A stretch of DNA of 64,000 nt from Bacteroidetes bacterium GWF2_40_14 (GCA_001769195.1 MEOK01000014.1:35447-99446); one strand, 5' to 3'. Numbered from the stretch's first letter, positions 1 through 9,321 are shown. A program made the numbers and translations. The notes: generated by a model not told the origin, from the letters alone.

Positions 1-555
1 AATCTGCTCAGGACTTTCAACCATTATCCTGTAATCCGATGTAAGGTATGGCTCACATTCAGCTCCGTTTATTATGAGATATTCAGCCTTTTTGCCAGGG
101 GGTGGTGAGAGTTTTATGTTGGTTGGAAAAGCTGCACCACCTAACCCTACTATACCACACTCGGCAATTTTTGCAATAATTTCAGGACCAGAAAGTTTTA
201 TTTCTCCTACAATCTCTTCGCTTCTGTCAATATTTTCCATCCATACATCACCATCTACCTTAATGACAACATGCTGCACCATAGTACCTGAGAGATCAGG
301 AAGAAGCTCAACGGACGATACAACACCTGATACTGATGAATGGATATTAGCAGAGATGAACCCTGAGGATTTTGCAATCAGCTGACCCACTTTAACAATA
401 TCTCCTTTTGCAACCACAGGTTCAGCCGGGGCACCAAGATGTTGCGACATGGAAATGTACGCAGTATCTACTAGCGGAAAATTCTCTATACTGGCTGCAG
501 CAGATATTTTGTTATCATGAGGGTGAATTCCTCCAAGAGAAAAAGTTTTACTCAT
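1..555 (-). CDS. rnfC: Electron transport complex subunit RnfC (5' part only)
   Basis: Open frame entering from the left edge and starting at the ATG at 555, so only the first 185 residues are in the window. The translation begins MSKTFSLGGIHPHDNK and contains the RnfC N-terminal barrel-sandwich pattern (GAPAEPVVAKGD) and the start of the flavin/NADH-binding region (GLGGAAFPTNIKL, then NGAECEPYLTSDYR). RnfC is the peripheral NADH- or ferredoxin-side subunit of the Rnf ion-pumping membrane complex. The 4Fe-4S motifs expected in the C-terminal part lie outside. It follows rnfB by 9 bases, the usual Rnf gene order in Bacteroidota, so it is almost certainly co-transcribed with it. Confidence 0.93.
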   Translation of the reverse strand, partial: MSKTFSLGGIHPHDNKISAAASIENFPLVDTAYISMSQHLGAPAEPVVAKGDIVKVGQLIAKSSGFISANIHSSVSGVVSSVELLPDLSGTMVQHVVIKVDGDVWMENIDRSEEIVGEIKLSGPEIIAKIAECGIVGLGGAAFPTNIKLSPPPGKKAEYLIINGAECEPYLTSDYRIMVESPEQI

Positions 556-564
556 AATTAAATA

Positions 565-1425
565 TTATTTCTGATCAATAATTGGTGCCTTCTCTACTCT
601 CGGGAGTCTAACCGGGAAGTTTACCTCCCAAATTGCCCTCGTGGGGCACTCAATTACACACTTCCGGCACAATTTGCACTTATTGTAATCTATATAAGCA
701 AGATTATTCGACATTGTTATTGCATCATAGGGACATATCTTCTGACATTTTGTACAACCTATACATGCTACAACACAAGCTTTTTTCGCAACCCCCCCCT
801 TATCTTTGTTTATGCACGAAACAAAAATCCGTCTGTTCTTGAGACCCTTGTTCCTTAGTTCAATTATCATCTTTGGACAAGCCTTTACGCAAGCGCCACA
901 GGCAGTGCACTTCTCCTCATCAACCTCTGGCAGACCTGTTAGTGGGTCCATCTTTATAGCATCAAATTTGCAAGATAGTTCACAATCTCCCTGGCTAAGG
1001 CAGCCGTACCTACAGTCAGTATCCCCTGCAAAAAGGTTTGCCATAACGGCACATGATGAGTATCCGTCATAGTTGCTTGTCTTTGGCCTGTTATCGCAAG
1101 TGCCGTTACATCTTACAACTGCTATCTGAGGTGTCTTTTCTGCAACCTTAACGCCCAGATATCCGGCTACGTTTTGCATAACGCTGTTGCCGCCAACCGG
1201 ACAATACATCTTATCGAGGTCTTCTGCTTTGACACAAGCCTCTGCAAAAGCCCTGCATCCTGCATATCCGCATCCTCCGCAGTTGGCAGCTGGCAGAAGC
1301 TCCTGTACACCGTCAATCCTGGGATCTTCAACCACTTTGAATTTTTGTGACACCAAATAAAGAATAAGGGACAGTACAAGCCCCAAAACGCTTAAGCTTA
1401 CAATTGTAAAAATAATAGTATTCAT
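565..1425 (-). CDS. rnfB: Electron transport complex subunit RnfB (polyferredoxin)
   Basis: 286 residues. An N-terminal membrane anchor (about 3-24) is followed by the RnfB Fe-S domain with cysteines 49, 52, 57 and 75 (CGGCGYAGC). Then come cysteine-rich ferredoxin segments, including CTACGACVKACP (173-184), CIGCTKCQKICP (221-232) and CKLCRKCVIECP (250-261). RnfB passes electrons from ferredoxin into the Rnf complex, which couples ferredoxin:NAD oxidoreduction to Na+ or H+ transport. Its ATG overlaps the rseC stop codon by one base (TAATG), suggesting coupled translation. A run of eight G on the coding strand (about 791-798) lies in the codons for K-G-G-V. Confidence 0.96.
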   Translation of the reverse strand: MNTIIFTIVSLSVLGLVLSLILYLVSQKFKVVEDPRIDGVQELLPAANCGGCGYAGCRAFAEACVKAEDLDKMYCPVGGNSVMQNVAGYLGVKVAEKTPQIAVVRCNGTCDNRPKTSNYDGYSSCAVMANLFAGDTDCRYGCLSQGDCELSCKFDAIKMDPLTGLPEVDEEKCTACGACVKACPKMIIELRNKGLKNRRIFVSCINKDKGGVAKKACVVACIGCTKCQKICPYDAITMSNNLAYIDYNKCKLCRKCVIECPTRAIWEVNFPVRLPRVEKAPIIDQK

Positions 1426-1850
1426 TATTTATCTAATTTCTCAACAATAAAAATAAATTCCTTTTTAATCTTGTCTCTCAGGAGGTAAACTATAAAATAG
1501 TAAAGAGCAAGAAAGGCCAGAATGCTTAATCCTATGAGCAATTCCGTTACCCCAACTGCAGACAAAGCTAATAATAATACCAATAAAATAATTAAAGGAA
1601 TCAAATAAGATATCCACAATGCCTTAAACCCGAGGCTTCTCCTCAGAAGTACATTTACCCTCTCGCCCTTTTCATAAAGAACGAACCCGCTGTTTTCCAC
1701 CTGTATAACTTTGGCTTTAACTTCGCTCATCGAGCACATCTGTTTTGCATTGCATGATACACAAGCGGCTTTATTCATAATCTCTACGCTTATATAATCA
1801 CTGTCGATATCCAGAATAACTCCTTCGTGTTCTATGTTGTCTGTTTTCAT
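1425..1850 (-). CDS. rseC: RseC/MucC-family membrane protein (SoxR-reducing system type)
   Basis: 141 residues. The N-terminal cytoplasmic part carries the cysteine cluster C30, C33, C39 (ACVSCNAKQMC) typical of RseC-family proteins, followed by two membrane helices at about 78-97 and 103-123 and a short basic tail. RseC proteins are linked to Rnf/Rsx complexes, where the pair keeps the SoxR iron-sulfur sensor reduced in enterobacteria; in Bacteroidota the gene usually just precedes rnfB, as here. No SoxR gene is visible, so the role is probably in Rnf assembly or function (inference). Confidence 0.88.
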   Translation of the reverse strand: MKTDNIEHEGVILDIDSDYISVEIMNKAACVSCNAKQMCSMSEVKAKVIQVENSGFVLYEKGERVNVLLRRSLGFKALWISYLIPLIILLVLLLALSAVGVTELLIGLSILAFLALYYFIVYLLRDKIKKEFIFIVEKLDK

Positions 1851-1853
1851 TAT

Positions 1854-2684
1854 CTATTTAATTTTACTTGAAAGCGGATACTTTATGTTGGAAAAACCAG
1901 CAAGTCTTCCCATAACACGACCCACAATTATTGGCGTTTCAAACAAAAGCGGTATTTTATTTTTATCATCGCTAACCCAGAAAACCAGCTCATCTTTTCC
2001 TGAAAACACCTCACCTGCCACCAGTCTGGCTGCAAATTTAATTGTTTTATAGTGACCCAACCCCTGAATTTTTTTATTTTCCTTACCCAGATATCTGTAA
2101 TACAGATCAAATATCTCCCCGTCTATGACAAATGAAACCGGCCTCTCCTGACCAACCTTGTCATTGACAAAATCGTTGTTTCTTGCAAAATAGAATAGCG
2201 AAAGCAAATCAAAAGTATATATTTTCCCATTCAGAAGAGTATCCCTCGGAGGCTCGTCCAACCTCTCTACATTGGCTCTGATCTGATAGTTGGGAAGAAA
2301 GGTCATTGTGTTTTTCATCTTGTATCTCTTCTCCCTTATATCTCTGTGGAAATAAAACGGCCTGAGATTTCTTGCTGAAAATTTTGTCTCATAAAAATCT
2401 CTCACCTTAAAGAGTACGTCATAAAATTTAAATGTACGGCCCGCTGCTCTTGCATGAAAAAAAGGTTCTTCGGTATTTTCATTATACTCAAGAGTTAGAA
2501 TAGCCTCCCCAACATCGGTGTTTATTGAACCCCATTGATAATTTATAATGTATCTCAGATTCTCTCCATGGCTAAAGACAAGGTCCTCAAACTTAATGTC
2601 CCTTACCGGCAGAGGCAGGAGCTCCTGCGAGTATACGTTTGATAAAAACGCCGTAAAGATTATCAATAGTAATTTCAGCCGCAT
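1854..2684 (-). CDS. DUF3108 domain secreted protein
   Basis: 276 residues from the ATG at 2684, which sits one base beyond the dnaB stop; a TTG at 2702 inside dnaB is possible but would put residues before an otherwise normal signal peptide (MRLKLLLIIFTAFLSNVYSQ). The rest matches the DUF3108 pattern: a beta-rich exported protein of about 250 residues with the segment GENLRYIINYQWGSI near the start and an FWVSDDKNKIPL motif near the end. Function unknown; probably a periplasmic or outer-membrane-facing lipocalin-like barrel (inference). It lies between dnaB and rseC in one tight co-directional run. Confidence 0.85.
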   Translation of the reverse strand: MRLKLLLIIFTAFLSNVYSQELLPLPVRDIKFEDLVFSHGENLRYIINYQWGSINTDVGEAILTLEYNENTEEPFFHARAAGRTFKFYDVLFKVRDFYETKFSARNLRPFYFHRDIREKRYKMKNTMTFLPNYQIRANVERLDEPPRDTLLNGKIYTFDLLSLFYFARNNDFVNDKVGQERPVSFVIDGEIFDLYYRYLGKENKKIQGLGHYKTIKFAARLVAGEVFSGKDELVFWVSDDKNKIPLLFETPIIVGRVMGRLAGFSNIKYPLSSKIK

Positions 2685-2685
2685 C

Positions 2686-4188
2686 TTAGAATTCCCGCTC
2701 AAAATCAGAATTGGAAATGAATTCTGTTTGATTCATCTTTGAAGATATTGTCTCAACCCCGTCACGTGCAAAAGGATCGAAGGATAGAGCAGAGTCTGTG
2801 ACATCAACGAATTTCACCTCTGAGCTTCTGAATCGCATCTGAACATCCTTGACCTCTCCATTTCTGTGCTTTGCAATAATAATATCAGTCATACCCCTGA
2901 GTTCCGGATTCTCGTCCGTTAAACCATAGTAATCCGGCCTGTGAATAAACATTACAATATCAGCATCCTGCTCAATTGCACCGGACTCTCTCAAGTCACT
3001 CAATTGAGGTCTCTTTGCTCCTCCTCTAGTTTCAACGGCACGACTTAACTGAGATAGTGCGATAATTGGAATATTCAGCTCCTTAGCTATGGACTTTAGA
3101 GACCTGGATATTGCGGAGACCTCTTGTTCGCGCATTCCTTTCAACTCAGGAGGTCCAGTCATAAGCTGAAGGTAGTCAATGACAATCATCTTGACTCCGG
3201 CATTAGCAACTAGTCTTCTTGCTTTTGACCTGAACTCGTATATAGACAGAGATGGAGTATCGTCAATATACAGAGGAGCCTTGACAAGTTGGTTGAGTTT
3301 TGAATTAAGCTGCTCCCACTCATAATCGGCAAGCTTTTTCCCTCCCTTTATCTTGTCAGGTTCAAGCCCGGTCTCACTTATCATCAACCTCTTTGCTAGT
3401 TGTAGCGATGACATTTCCAATGAAAAGAAGGCAACAGGAACATTATGATCGACAGACATGTTTCTTGCCATGGTAAGTACAAATGCTGTCTTACCTACCG
3501 ATGGTCTTGCTGCAATGATTATAAGGTCAGAAGGCTGCCACCCTAATGTAACCCTGTCTATTGAGGTATATCCCGACGGCACCCCGCTGAGTCCGTCTTC
3601 CCTCAGCTGAGTGGACTGAAGATCATCAATTGCCTGACTTATCACAAACTGAATAGCCTGTGTGTCTCGCTTCATGTTTCGGTCTGATAGCGTAAAAATC
3701 TTTTGCTGGGTTGTGTCCAGAAGATCATCTACAGATATATTGTCATCAAATGAGTCCCTTTGAACCTCGTATGAAATACCAATGAGTTCCCGCTGGATAT
3801 ACTTCTGTAACAGTATTTTTGCATGATAGTCTATATGAGCAGCAGCACCAATCTTCATGCTCAGCTGGCTTAGATATACAGTACCACCCACTGTTTCAAG
3901 GTCGCCAACGTTCTTTAGTTCTTCTGAAATAGTGAAGATATCAACGGGCGCATGCTTAGATGCAAGACTTGCAATGGCACTGAAGATCTTCCTGTTGCTC
4001 TCCTTGTAGAAACACTCCGGGTTTATAACATCTATGATATCAGATATGGCATTTGGTTCAAGCATGAGCGCCCCGAGAACCGCCTCTTCAATATCAATCG
4101 CCTGAGGTGGTTTCTTACCCATCTCAAGACTCAGGATATCTATGTTTTTCTCCGATTTTGCCTTTTGTCTGTTATCTGTCTTAGCCAT
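2686..4188 (-). CDS. dnaB: Replicative DNA helicase DnaB
   Basis: 500 residues. The N-terminal DnaB domain (about 28-130, starting PPQAIDIEEAVLGALM) that contacts primase is followed by the RecA-like ATPase core with Walker A AARPSVGKT (226-234) and Walker B MIVIDYLQLM, then LSQLSRAVETR and the arginine-finger region near IVMFIHRP. It unwinds DNA at the replication fork as a hexamer loaded by DnaA/DnaC-like factors. The length is normal and no intein interrupts it. It lies 6 bases after the aminotransferase gene. Confidence 0.98.
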   Translation of the reverse strand: MAKTDNRQKAKSEKNIDILSLEMGKKPPQAIDIEEAVLGALMLEPNAISDIIDVINPECFYKESNRKIFSAIASLASKHAPVDIFTISEELKNVGDLETVGGTVYLSQLSMKIGAAAHIDYHAKILLQKYIQRELIGISYEVQRDSFDDNISVDDLLDTTQQKIFTLSDRNMKRDTQAIQFVISQAIDDLQSTQLREDGLSGVPSGYTSIDRVTLGWQPSDLIIIAARPSVGKTAFVLTMARNMSVDHNVPVAFFSLEMSSLQLAKRLMISETGLEPDKIKGGKKLADYEWEQLNSKLNQLVKAPLYIDDTPSLSIYEFRSKARRLVANAGVKMIVIDYLQLMTGPPELKGMREQEVSAISRSLKSIAKELNIPIIALSQLSRAVETRGGAKRPQLSDLRESGAIEQDADIVMFIHRPDYYGLTDENPELRGMTDIIIAKHRNGEVKDVQMRFRSSEVKFVDVTDSALSFDPFARDGVETISSKMNQTEFISNSDFEREF

Positions 4189-4194
4189 ATATCC

Positions 4195-5403
4195 CTACAA
4201 ATTATTCAATTTATCCAAAACTTTTATTATCCTCTCTATTGCATATTCAACCTCAGCATCGCTTATACAGAGTGGTGGTGCGATTCTGAATGCAGTAGGA
4301 CAGAACAGGAACCAGTCACTCAGCACCCCCTCTTCAATTAGCATTGGAAGTACTCGCCTTGCATATTCTTCGTTACCAAGATCTACCGCAATGAGTAACC
4401 CTGCTGCCCTAACCTCCTTTACCAAAGGGTGTCTGCAAATGACACTTACAATATGTTCAGCCTTTTTATCCACTTCGCCAATCCACCTCTCATTGAGTAA
4501 AATCTTTAATGAAGCTAATGCCGCTGCACATGATACCGGGTGTCCTCCAAATGTTGTAATATGACCCAACGCCGGATCTGATTGCCAGTCTCTCATTAAT
4601 TCTACAGATGCAGCTAGTGCACCAAGTGGCATTCCTCCGCCTAATGCTTTTGCTAAGGTAATAATATCCGGAGAAACTCCGTACTTCTGGAATGCGAAAA
4701 GTTTTCCACAACGCCCGAACCCTGTCTGAATCTCGTCAAAAATCAACAATGTCCCTGTTTTAGTGCATCTTTTTCTGAGAGCATCCAGATAACCTTCCGT
4801 TGGAATAACAACTCCTGCCTCTGCCTGAACAGGTTCAACTATCACACAGGCAGTTTTTTCTGTTATTTTTTCAAGATCATCGGCATTATTGAACCTTATG
4901 TGACGTATCCCTGGCAAGAGAGGTCTGAACGAACTCTTGAAACTCTCATCACTCATAAGGCTCAGTGCGCCGTGACTGCTACCATGATAACTGTTCATAC
5001 AGCTTACTATCTCGAACCTGCCGGTATGCCTTTTTGCAAGCTTTATTGCTGCCTCGTTTGCTTCGCTGCCAGAATTGACATAATATACAGATTGCATACT
5101 ATCCGGGAGCTTAGAACACAGCAACGTTGCATGTTCCACCTGAGGGGATTGGATTATCTCTCCATATACCATCAGGTGCATATGTTTTTCTACCTGATGC
5201 TTAACTGCTTCAATCACCTTCTGGTTTCCATGACCGATATTTGACACCGATACACCGGATACAAGGTCGATGTACCTCTTGTTATCAGTTGAATATAAAA
5301 AAACCCCATCTGCCCTTTGGATTTCGATACCTAAAGGTGATGGGGAAGTTTGAGCTATGTGCCTGAAGAATAGTTCCCTTATAGTATAGGGCCTTGCCTC
5401 CAT
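4195..5403 (-). CDS. Class III PLP-dependent aminotransferase (acetylornithine/4-aminobutyrate type)
   Basis: 402 residues. Class III aminotransferase fold with the phosphate-binding NSGSEANEAAIKLA segment (110-123), the cofactor-stabilising DEIQTG (223-228) and the Schiff-base lysine K252 in TLAKALGGGMPLG. Members transfer amino groups from ornithine, acetylornithine, 4-aminobutyrate or related omega-amino donors to 2-oxoglutarate. The sequence does not settle the substrate and no arginine-biosynthesis gene is adjacent, so it is not called argD. The next gene starts at once after its stop, implying an operon. Confidence 0.9.
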   Translation of the reverse strand: MEARPYTIRELFFRHIAQTSPSPLGIEIQRADGVFLYSTDNKRYIDLVSGVSVSNIGHGNQKVIEAVKHQVEKHMHLMVYGEIIQSPQVEHATLLCSKLPDSMQSVYYVNSGSEANEAAIKLAKRHTGRFEIVSCMNSYHGSSHGALSLMSDESFKSSFRPLLPGIRHIRFNNADDLEKITEKTACVIVEPVQAEAGVVIPTEGYLDALRKRCTKTGTLLIFDEIQTGFGRCGKLFAFQKYGVSPDIITLAKALGGGMPLGALAASVELMRDWQSDPALGHITTFGGHPVSCAAALASLKILLNERWIGEVDKKAEHIVSVICRHPLVKEVRAAGLLIAVDLGNEEYARRVLPMLIEEGVLSDWFLFCPTAFRIAPPLCISDAEVEYAIERIIKVLDKLNNL

Positions 5404-6219
5404 TTATTCGTTCTCAAAGTCGGCACTTACAAGAATACGACCGCAGTACTCGCAAACAATTATTTTTTTGCTGGATGCTATGTCCATCTGTCTTTGTGGT
5501 GGAATCTTGTTGAAGCAACCTGCACATGCGTCCCTTCTCACTGTAACTACTGCCAGACCATTTCTTGCATTGGTTCTTACCTTTTTATAGGCAGCCAGCA
5601 TTCTTGCATCAATCTGTGCTGAGATCTCTTCCGATGATTTCTTAAGTTCATCTTCCTCTTTAGCAGTCTCTGCTACTATCGATTCCAGTTCTTTTTTCTT
5701 GTTTTCGAGATCTATCCCTCTTTCACTCAATGCCTCCAGGGCAATGGTAAGAGCAGCTTTCTTTTCTGCCTGTAAAAGAGTATTCTCTTTAATTCTCTTG
5801 TCGGCAAGCTGAACTTCAAGTCCTTGAAATTCTATCTCTTTTGACAAAGAATCAAATTCCCTGTTGTTTTTTACGTTGTTCTGCTGAGATGTGTACTTCT
5901 CAATTAATGTCTTGGAATTTTCAAGATCGATTTTCTTTTGTGCAATCAGCTTGTCAACCTCTTTCAATTCTGTTTGCAGGTTTTCTACTCTTGTCCTGAG
6001 CCCGAGAATATCATCTTCCAAATCCTGTACTTCAAGAGGAAGCTCTCCCCTTAATAGATGGATTTTATCTATTTTACTATCTGCTTGTTGAAGATTATAT
6101 AATAGATGAAGTTTGGTCTCCATACTCAGATCTCCTTCGTTGGAGCTCTTTTGTAATGAGATAAATGTACCTCCGTCCAGAGGGGTTTCGATTGTGCCTT
6201 TTGATTTAGCTGTAGCCAT
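5404..6219 (-). CDS. Zinc-ribbon coiled-coil protein (C4-type, zf-RING_7 family)
   Basis: 271 residues. A long charged alpha-helical stretch (about 40-200, heptad-rich, with many E/K/L) is followed by a C-terminal zinc ribbon with two CxxC pairs, C232/C235 and C256/C259. This matches the YbgI-neighbour zinc-ribbon family that sits beside nif3 in many bacteria, as here. A nucleic-acid-binding or protein-scaffold role has been proposed for the family. The first 33 residues before METKLHLLYN look like an extension, so a start at the internal methionine 33 is possible. Confidence 0.85.
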   Translation of the reverse strand: MATAKSKGTIETPLDGGTFISLQKSSNEGDLSMETKLHLLYNLQQADSKIDKIHLLRGELPLEVQDLEDDILGLRTRVENLQTELKEVDKLIAQKKIDLENSKTLIEKYTSQQNNVKNNREFDSLSKEIEFQGLEVQLADKRIKENTLLQAEKKAALTIALEALSERGIDLENKKKELESIVAETAKEEDELKKSSEEISAQIDARMLAAYKKVRTNARNGLAVVTVRRDACAGCFNKIPPQRQMDIASSKKIIVCEYCGRILVSADFENE

Positions 6220-6227
6220 AGTCTATA

Positions 6228-7004
6228 TTAATAGTAGTGTATGGGATTTGTATTTTTCTCCGCAATGCGAACTGCAAATGTAGATATTTTTTTTGTAAGA
6301 ACAGATTTTAATAATTCCAGTAGTCCGTATTCACTCTCGTAATGGCCTATATCCATCAACATAAAACCTTTTTCACAGAAAAAAAAGTGATATGACACAT
6401 CTCCTGTTATGAATAGTTGTGCTCCTGCATCTCTTGCAAATTCCATGAGGGATGACCCACTACCACCACAAAGCGCAATTCTGGAGATCTTCTCTTCTAT
6501 TGGTTTCGAGCATTTTATAACTTCCGGATTAAAATTTTCCCTTACCATTTTCAATACTTGCGAAAAATCCAAGGGCGTTTCAAGATCACCTATTACACCC
6601 ATTCCGTATTCACCGCCCGGATCCCTGTCAAGAAATGCAATATTTCTAAGTCCCAGCCTTTCTGCCATTATTCCGCTAACACCCGCCATAACCTTATCTG
6701 CATTTGTATGGGCAGAGTAGATTATGAGATTATTCTTTATAATACTGGTTATCATCTCTCCTTGTAAGGTTGAGCTTGATATTTGCCTTATACCCTTGAA
6801 AATGAGTGGATGATGTGTTATTATCATCTGAGAGCCTGTAGATATTGCCTCGTCGATTATTTCCGGTGTGCAGTCAAGGGCAAGTAGTACAGATTTTATT
6901 TCGGTATCCAGGTCACCAATTGCTAATCCGGAATTGTCCCAACTCTCCTGAATGGCCTCAGGAGCAAACTCTTCTATTATCCTGACTATTTCAATAGCTT
7001 TCAT
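6228..7004 (-). CDS. Nif3-like dinuclear metal centre protein (GTP cyclohydrolase I type 2 family)
   Basis: 258 residues beginning with the family signature QESWDNSGLAIGD. Metal-binding motifs are THHPLIF and SAHTNAD, with the C-terminal GHYESEY supplying further ligands. This is the short form: many Bacteroidota homologues are about 365 residues with an inserted PII-like domain, which is absent here. Family members form toroidal hexamers; the biochemical role is unsettled. Its stop lies 8 bases before the zinc-ribbon gene, a conserved pairing. Confidence 0.92.
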   Translation of the reverse strand: MKAIEIVRIIEEFAPEAIQESWDNSGLAIGDLDTEIKSVLLALDCTPEIIDEAISTGSQMIITHHPLIFKGIRQISSSTLQGEMITSIIKNNLIIYSAHTNADKVMAGVSGIMAERLGLRNIAFLDRDPGGEYGMGVIGDLETPLDFSQVLKMVRENFNPEVIKCSKPIEEKISRIALCGGSGSSLMEFARDAGAQLFITGDVSYHFFFCEKGFMLMDIGHYESEYGLLELLKSVLTKKISTFAVRIAEKNTNPIHYY

Positions 7005-7005
7005 T

Positions 7006-7344
7006 TTACAGAGAATCAGATATTTCTGTAAGTTTTTCCTTTATACTGTTAAGAGTTGTTATTACATCAACTCTCCTGTCCTCGCCCGATTTGTTGTCTT
7101 TCATTCTCTTTGCCGCCCCTTCCAGTGTCATCCCTCTCTCTTTAACAAGGTAGTATATTGTCCTGAAGTTTGTCAGGTCTTCTGCTGTAAACAGGCGGTT
7201 CCCCTTTTTGTTTCTGGCCGGCTTAATGAATCCGGGGAATTTCTGTGCCCAGAATCTGACTAAAGAGGTATTCTCATTCAGTATTTCTGCCACTTCACCT
7301 ATTGTGTAGTAAAGCTTCTCTATTTTGAACTCTTTGTAAGGCAT
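7006..7344 (-). CDS. MerR-family transcriptional regulator
   Basis: 112 residues. An N-terminal winged-helix MerR domain begins KLYYTIGEVAEILNENTSLVRFW with helix-turn-helix at about 13-32, and the wing reads ARNKKGNRLFTAED. A short C-terminal helix (about 84-108) probably dimerises. There is no cysteine-rich or drug-binding effector domain, so the signal is unknown. In Bacteroidales this small MerR protein is usually found between nif3 and M23 peptidase genes upstream of alaS, the arrangement seen here. Confidence 0.9.
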   Translation of the reverse strand: MPYKEFKIEKLYYTIGEVAEILNENTSLVRFWAQKFPGFIKPARNKKGNRLFTAEDLTNFRTIYYLVKERGMTLEGAAKRMKDNKSGEDRRVDVITTLNSIKEKLTEISDSL

Positions 7345-7369
7345 AATTCAAAAGTTTTATTGCTGTTTG

Positions 7370-8323
7370 TTAATCCAGGGACTGGCCACTGCTCATAGAT
7401 AGAATCATCATTTCCCTGTAGGTGTTGGGAGTAAGGTCCGCAAAGAAATAGTGGACAGGGTCCATTATCTCTCCATTAAAAATTACTTCATAATGAAGGT
7501 GCGGAGCAAATGAGAGACCGCTGTTCCCTACCCGCGCGATAATATTATTCTGTTTCACAGGTTGTGATTTTCTGACGAGTATGTCTCCGAGATGAGCATA
7601 TTTTGATGTGTATCCTCCTTCATGCTCAATAATCACTTCATTGCCTCTCCCTCTGTCCGATCTGATGACATCAGCAACAATACCATCGGCTGTTGCATGA
7701 ACCTCTGTTCCAATAGCAGCAAGAATGTCAATTCCGGTATGCTCCGCAGTGGTCTTGTAAAATGGGTGAATTCTTTTTCCTATACTGGCTCCTGTCTGAG
7801 ACACATTTATTCTTTTAAGAGGAATCAATGATGGAATGGATGTTACCGCTGAATTTTTTTCTGCTTTATCCATAATATCATCAAAAATACTATTTTCGTT
7901 GGTGAGCATACCTTCCAGGTTTTTGGTCTTGATTGTGGAAAAGTTTACCAACTCAAGGTCGGCAGAGGAATCAAGCTGGGAATAAAGCTGAGAGTTATAC
8001 TGATGTGAAAAAAAATCAGGTGGAGAAGATTTGAAAATACTTCTATAAATTTCTTTGTCCCTGTCTCGTAAATCCGCTATTACATTGTCGAGAATATCCA
8101 TCTTCTTGCTGACTCTCTTATACTCATCAGCCATAAGTTTATTCTCTTTGACTAACCTCTCCTCCTGGCTGGTATCAAAAATGAGTGCGAAAACTATGTA
8201 ATAGAGTATAGCAAGCAGAAGACTGGTGAAAATGTAATTAAAGACAACCCGTATCTTACCTTTTATCCCTAATTTATCCTCTACAAAACTTAGCTGTTCC
8301 TTGTTGAATTTATATTTACTCAT
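7370..8323 (-). CDS. M23 family metallopeptidase, membrane-anchored (first of a pair)
   Basis: 317 residues. A cytoplasmic basic stretch and one membrane helix (about 28-50) are followed by a coiled coil (about 52-95) and a C-terminal LytM/M23 domain. The zinc-site motifs GKRIHPFY...HTGIDI and HLHYEV are intact, so it should be an active peptidoglycan endopeptidase or an activator, anchored in the inner membrane and facing the periplasm. It resembles its upstream neighbour in length and layout, and 9 bases separate the two genes, so they probably arose by duplication. Confidence 0.9.
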   Translation of the reverse strand: MSKYKFNKEQLSFVEDKLGIKGKIRVVFNYIFTSLLLAILYYIVFALIFDTSQEERLVKENKLMADEYKRVSKKMDILDNVIADLRDRDKEIYRSIFKSSPPDFFSHQYNSQLYSQLDSSADLELVNFSTIKTKNLEGMLTNENSIFDDIMDKAEKNSAVTSIPSLIPLKRINVSQTGASIGKRIHPFYKTTAEHTGIDILAAIGTEVHATADGIVADVIRSDRGRGNEVIIEHEGGYTSKYAHLGDILVRKSQPVKQNNIIARVGNSGLSFAPHLHYEVIFNGEIMDPVHYFFADLTPNTYREMMILSMSSGQSLD

Positions 8324-8332
8324 AATAACAGA

Positions 8333-9295
8333 CTACCCGCGGGGACTTATCAAAGCTTTGAAATCTTCGGGTTCGATATCTCTGTTATAGTAATTCAGAG
8401 GATTTACCGGACGATTTCTATAAATGACCTCATAATGGACATGCGGCCCTTTTGACCTGCCAGTGTTGCCCATTATAGCTATTTGTTCTCCTCTCTTGAC
8501 AACTCTGCCCATTGCTACCATACTGGTCTTGAGATGAGCATATCTTGTCTTGTATCCGAACCCGTGGTCAACAATAACAAAATTTCCATAACCGAAGAAA
8601 TCGAATCCAACCTCTACAACTCTGCCGTTTCCGGTAGCGAAGATTGGTTCTCCGACAGGTCCGGAAAGATCTACACCTGAGTGCATTCTTACTTGTCCGT
8701 TAAATGGATCCGGTCTGTAACCAAAGCTGCTTGAGTATCTTATTCTTGATGCTGATATATTTACAGGAGGAATAGCCGGAACGCAAAGTGACATTTCGTC
8801 GGCATTTTTAGCAAGAAGAACTACATCGTCGAAGGATTTTGACTGTATGAAGGCCTTTTTGTACAAGACATCCATGTTTATAGCAGTCCTGCTTAAAATC
8901 CCCGAACGGTCAAAACTCTTCAGGTACGAATATCTGTCGATACCGCCGAAGCCAGCATCCCGGATATCCTGAGGAATCTCCTCCATACCAAAAATTGGTC
9001 TGTATATGTAATTGTCTCTCATCTGAAGAGAGAGTAATGAGCTGTTGGCCTGATTGAACCTTTTGTTCATTAACTCCAGTTTGCTTGACAATTCATCTGA
9101 TGTTCTCAGTAATGCAAGCATTTTTGGTGTATCCAGGTTCAGGTATTTTGTGTATCCAAAATAGTAACCCAGAGAGGTGACAAGACTCAGCAGAAAAATT
9201 ATAAAACCCTTGGAAAACCTTGCCTTGATTGGGATTTTATGAAGTTCGTATGCTAAAGTCTCTGGATTAAATTTGTATCTTCTTTTTTTGGGCAT
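8333..9295 (-). CDS. M23 family metallopeptidase, membrane-anchored (second of a pair)
   Basis: 320 residues from the ATG at 9295; a TTG at 9301 is a weaker alternative. A membrane helix (about 30-50) precedes a short coiled coil and a C-terminal M23 domain with SSFGYRPDPF, MHSGVDL and HVHYEV, all zinc and catalytic residues present. The conserved N-terminal KKRRYKFNPETLAYE is typical of this Bacteroidota subfamily found beside alaS. The likely role is cell-wall hydrolysis during growth or division. It is the first gene of the minus-strand run and faces alaS across a short divergent promoter region. Confidence 0.91.
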   Translation of the reverse strand: MPKKRRYKFNPETLAYELHKIPIKARFSKGFIIFLLSLVTSLGYYFGYTKYLNLDTPKMLALLRTSDELSSKLELMNKRFNQANSSLLSLQMRDNYIYRPIFGMEEIPQDIRDAGFGGIDRYSYLKSFDRSGILSRTAINMDVLYKKAFIQSKSFDDVVLLAKNADEMSLCVPAIPPVNISASRIRYSSSFGYRPDPFNGQVRMHSGVDLSGPVGEPIFATGNGRVVEVGFDFFGYGNFVIVDHGFGYKTRYAHLKTSMVAMGRVVKRGEQIAIMGNTGRSKGPHVHYEVIYRNRPVNPLNYYNRDIEPEDFKALISPRG

Positions 9296-9321
9296 AAGCA
9301 AATTGAGAGCTATATTTCATG

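Noticed and set aside
74..385. Plus-strand open frame at the left edge
   Set aside because: It is a shadow of the rnfC coding strand and matches no family; the minus-strand frame is clearly RnfC.
2684..2702. TTG start of the DUF3108 protein at 2702, and similar TTG/GTG upstream starts for the M23 gene (9301), fmt (13437), tpk (14408), tgt (20686), lpxH (36430), DUF3098 (37466) and the PKD-like gene (51071)
   Set aside because: In each case a downstream ATG gives the expected family or signal-peptide start and better spacing to the previous gene.
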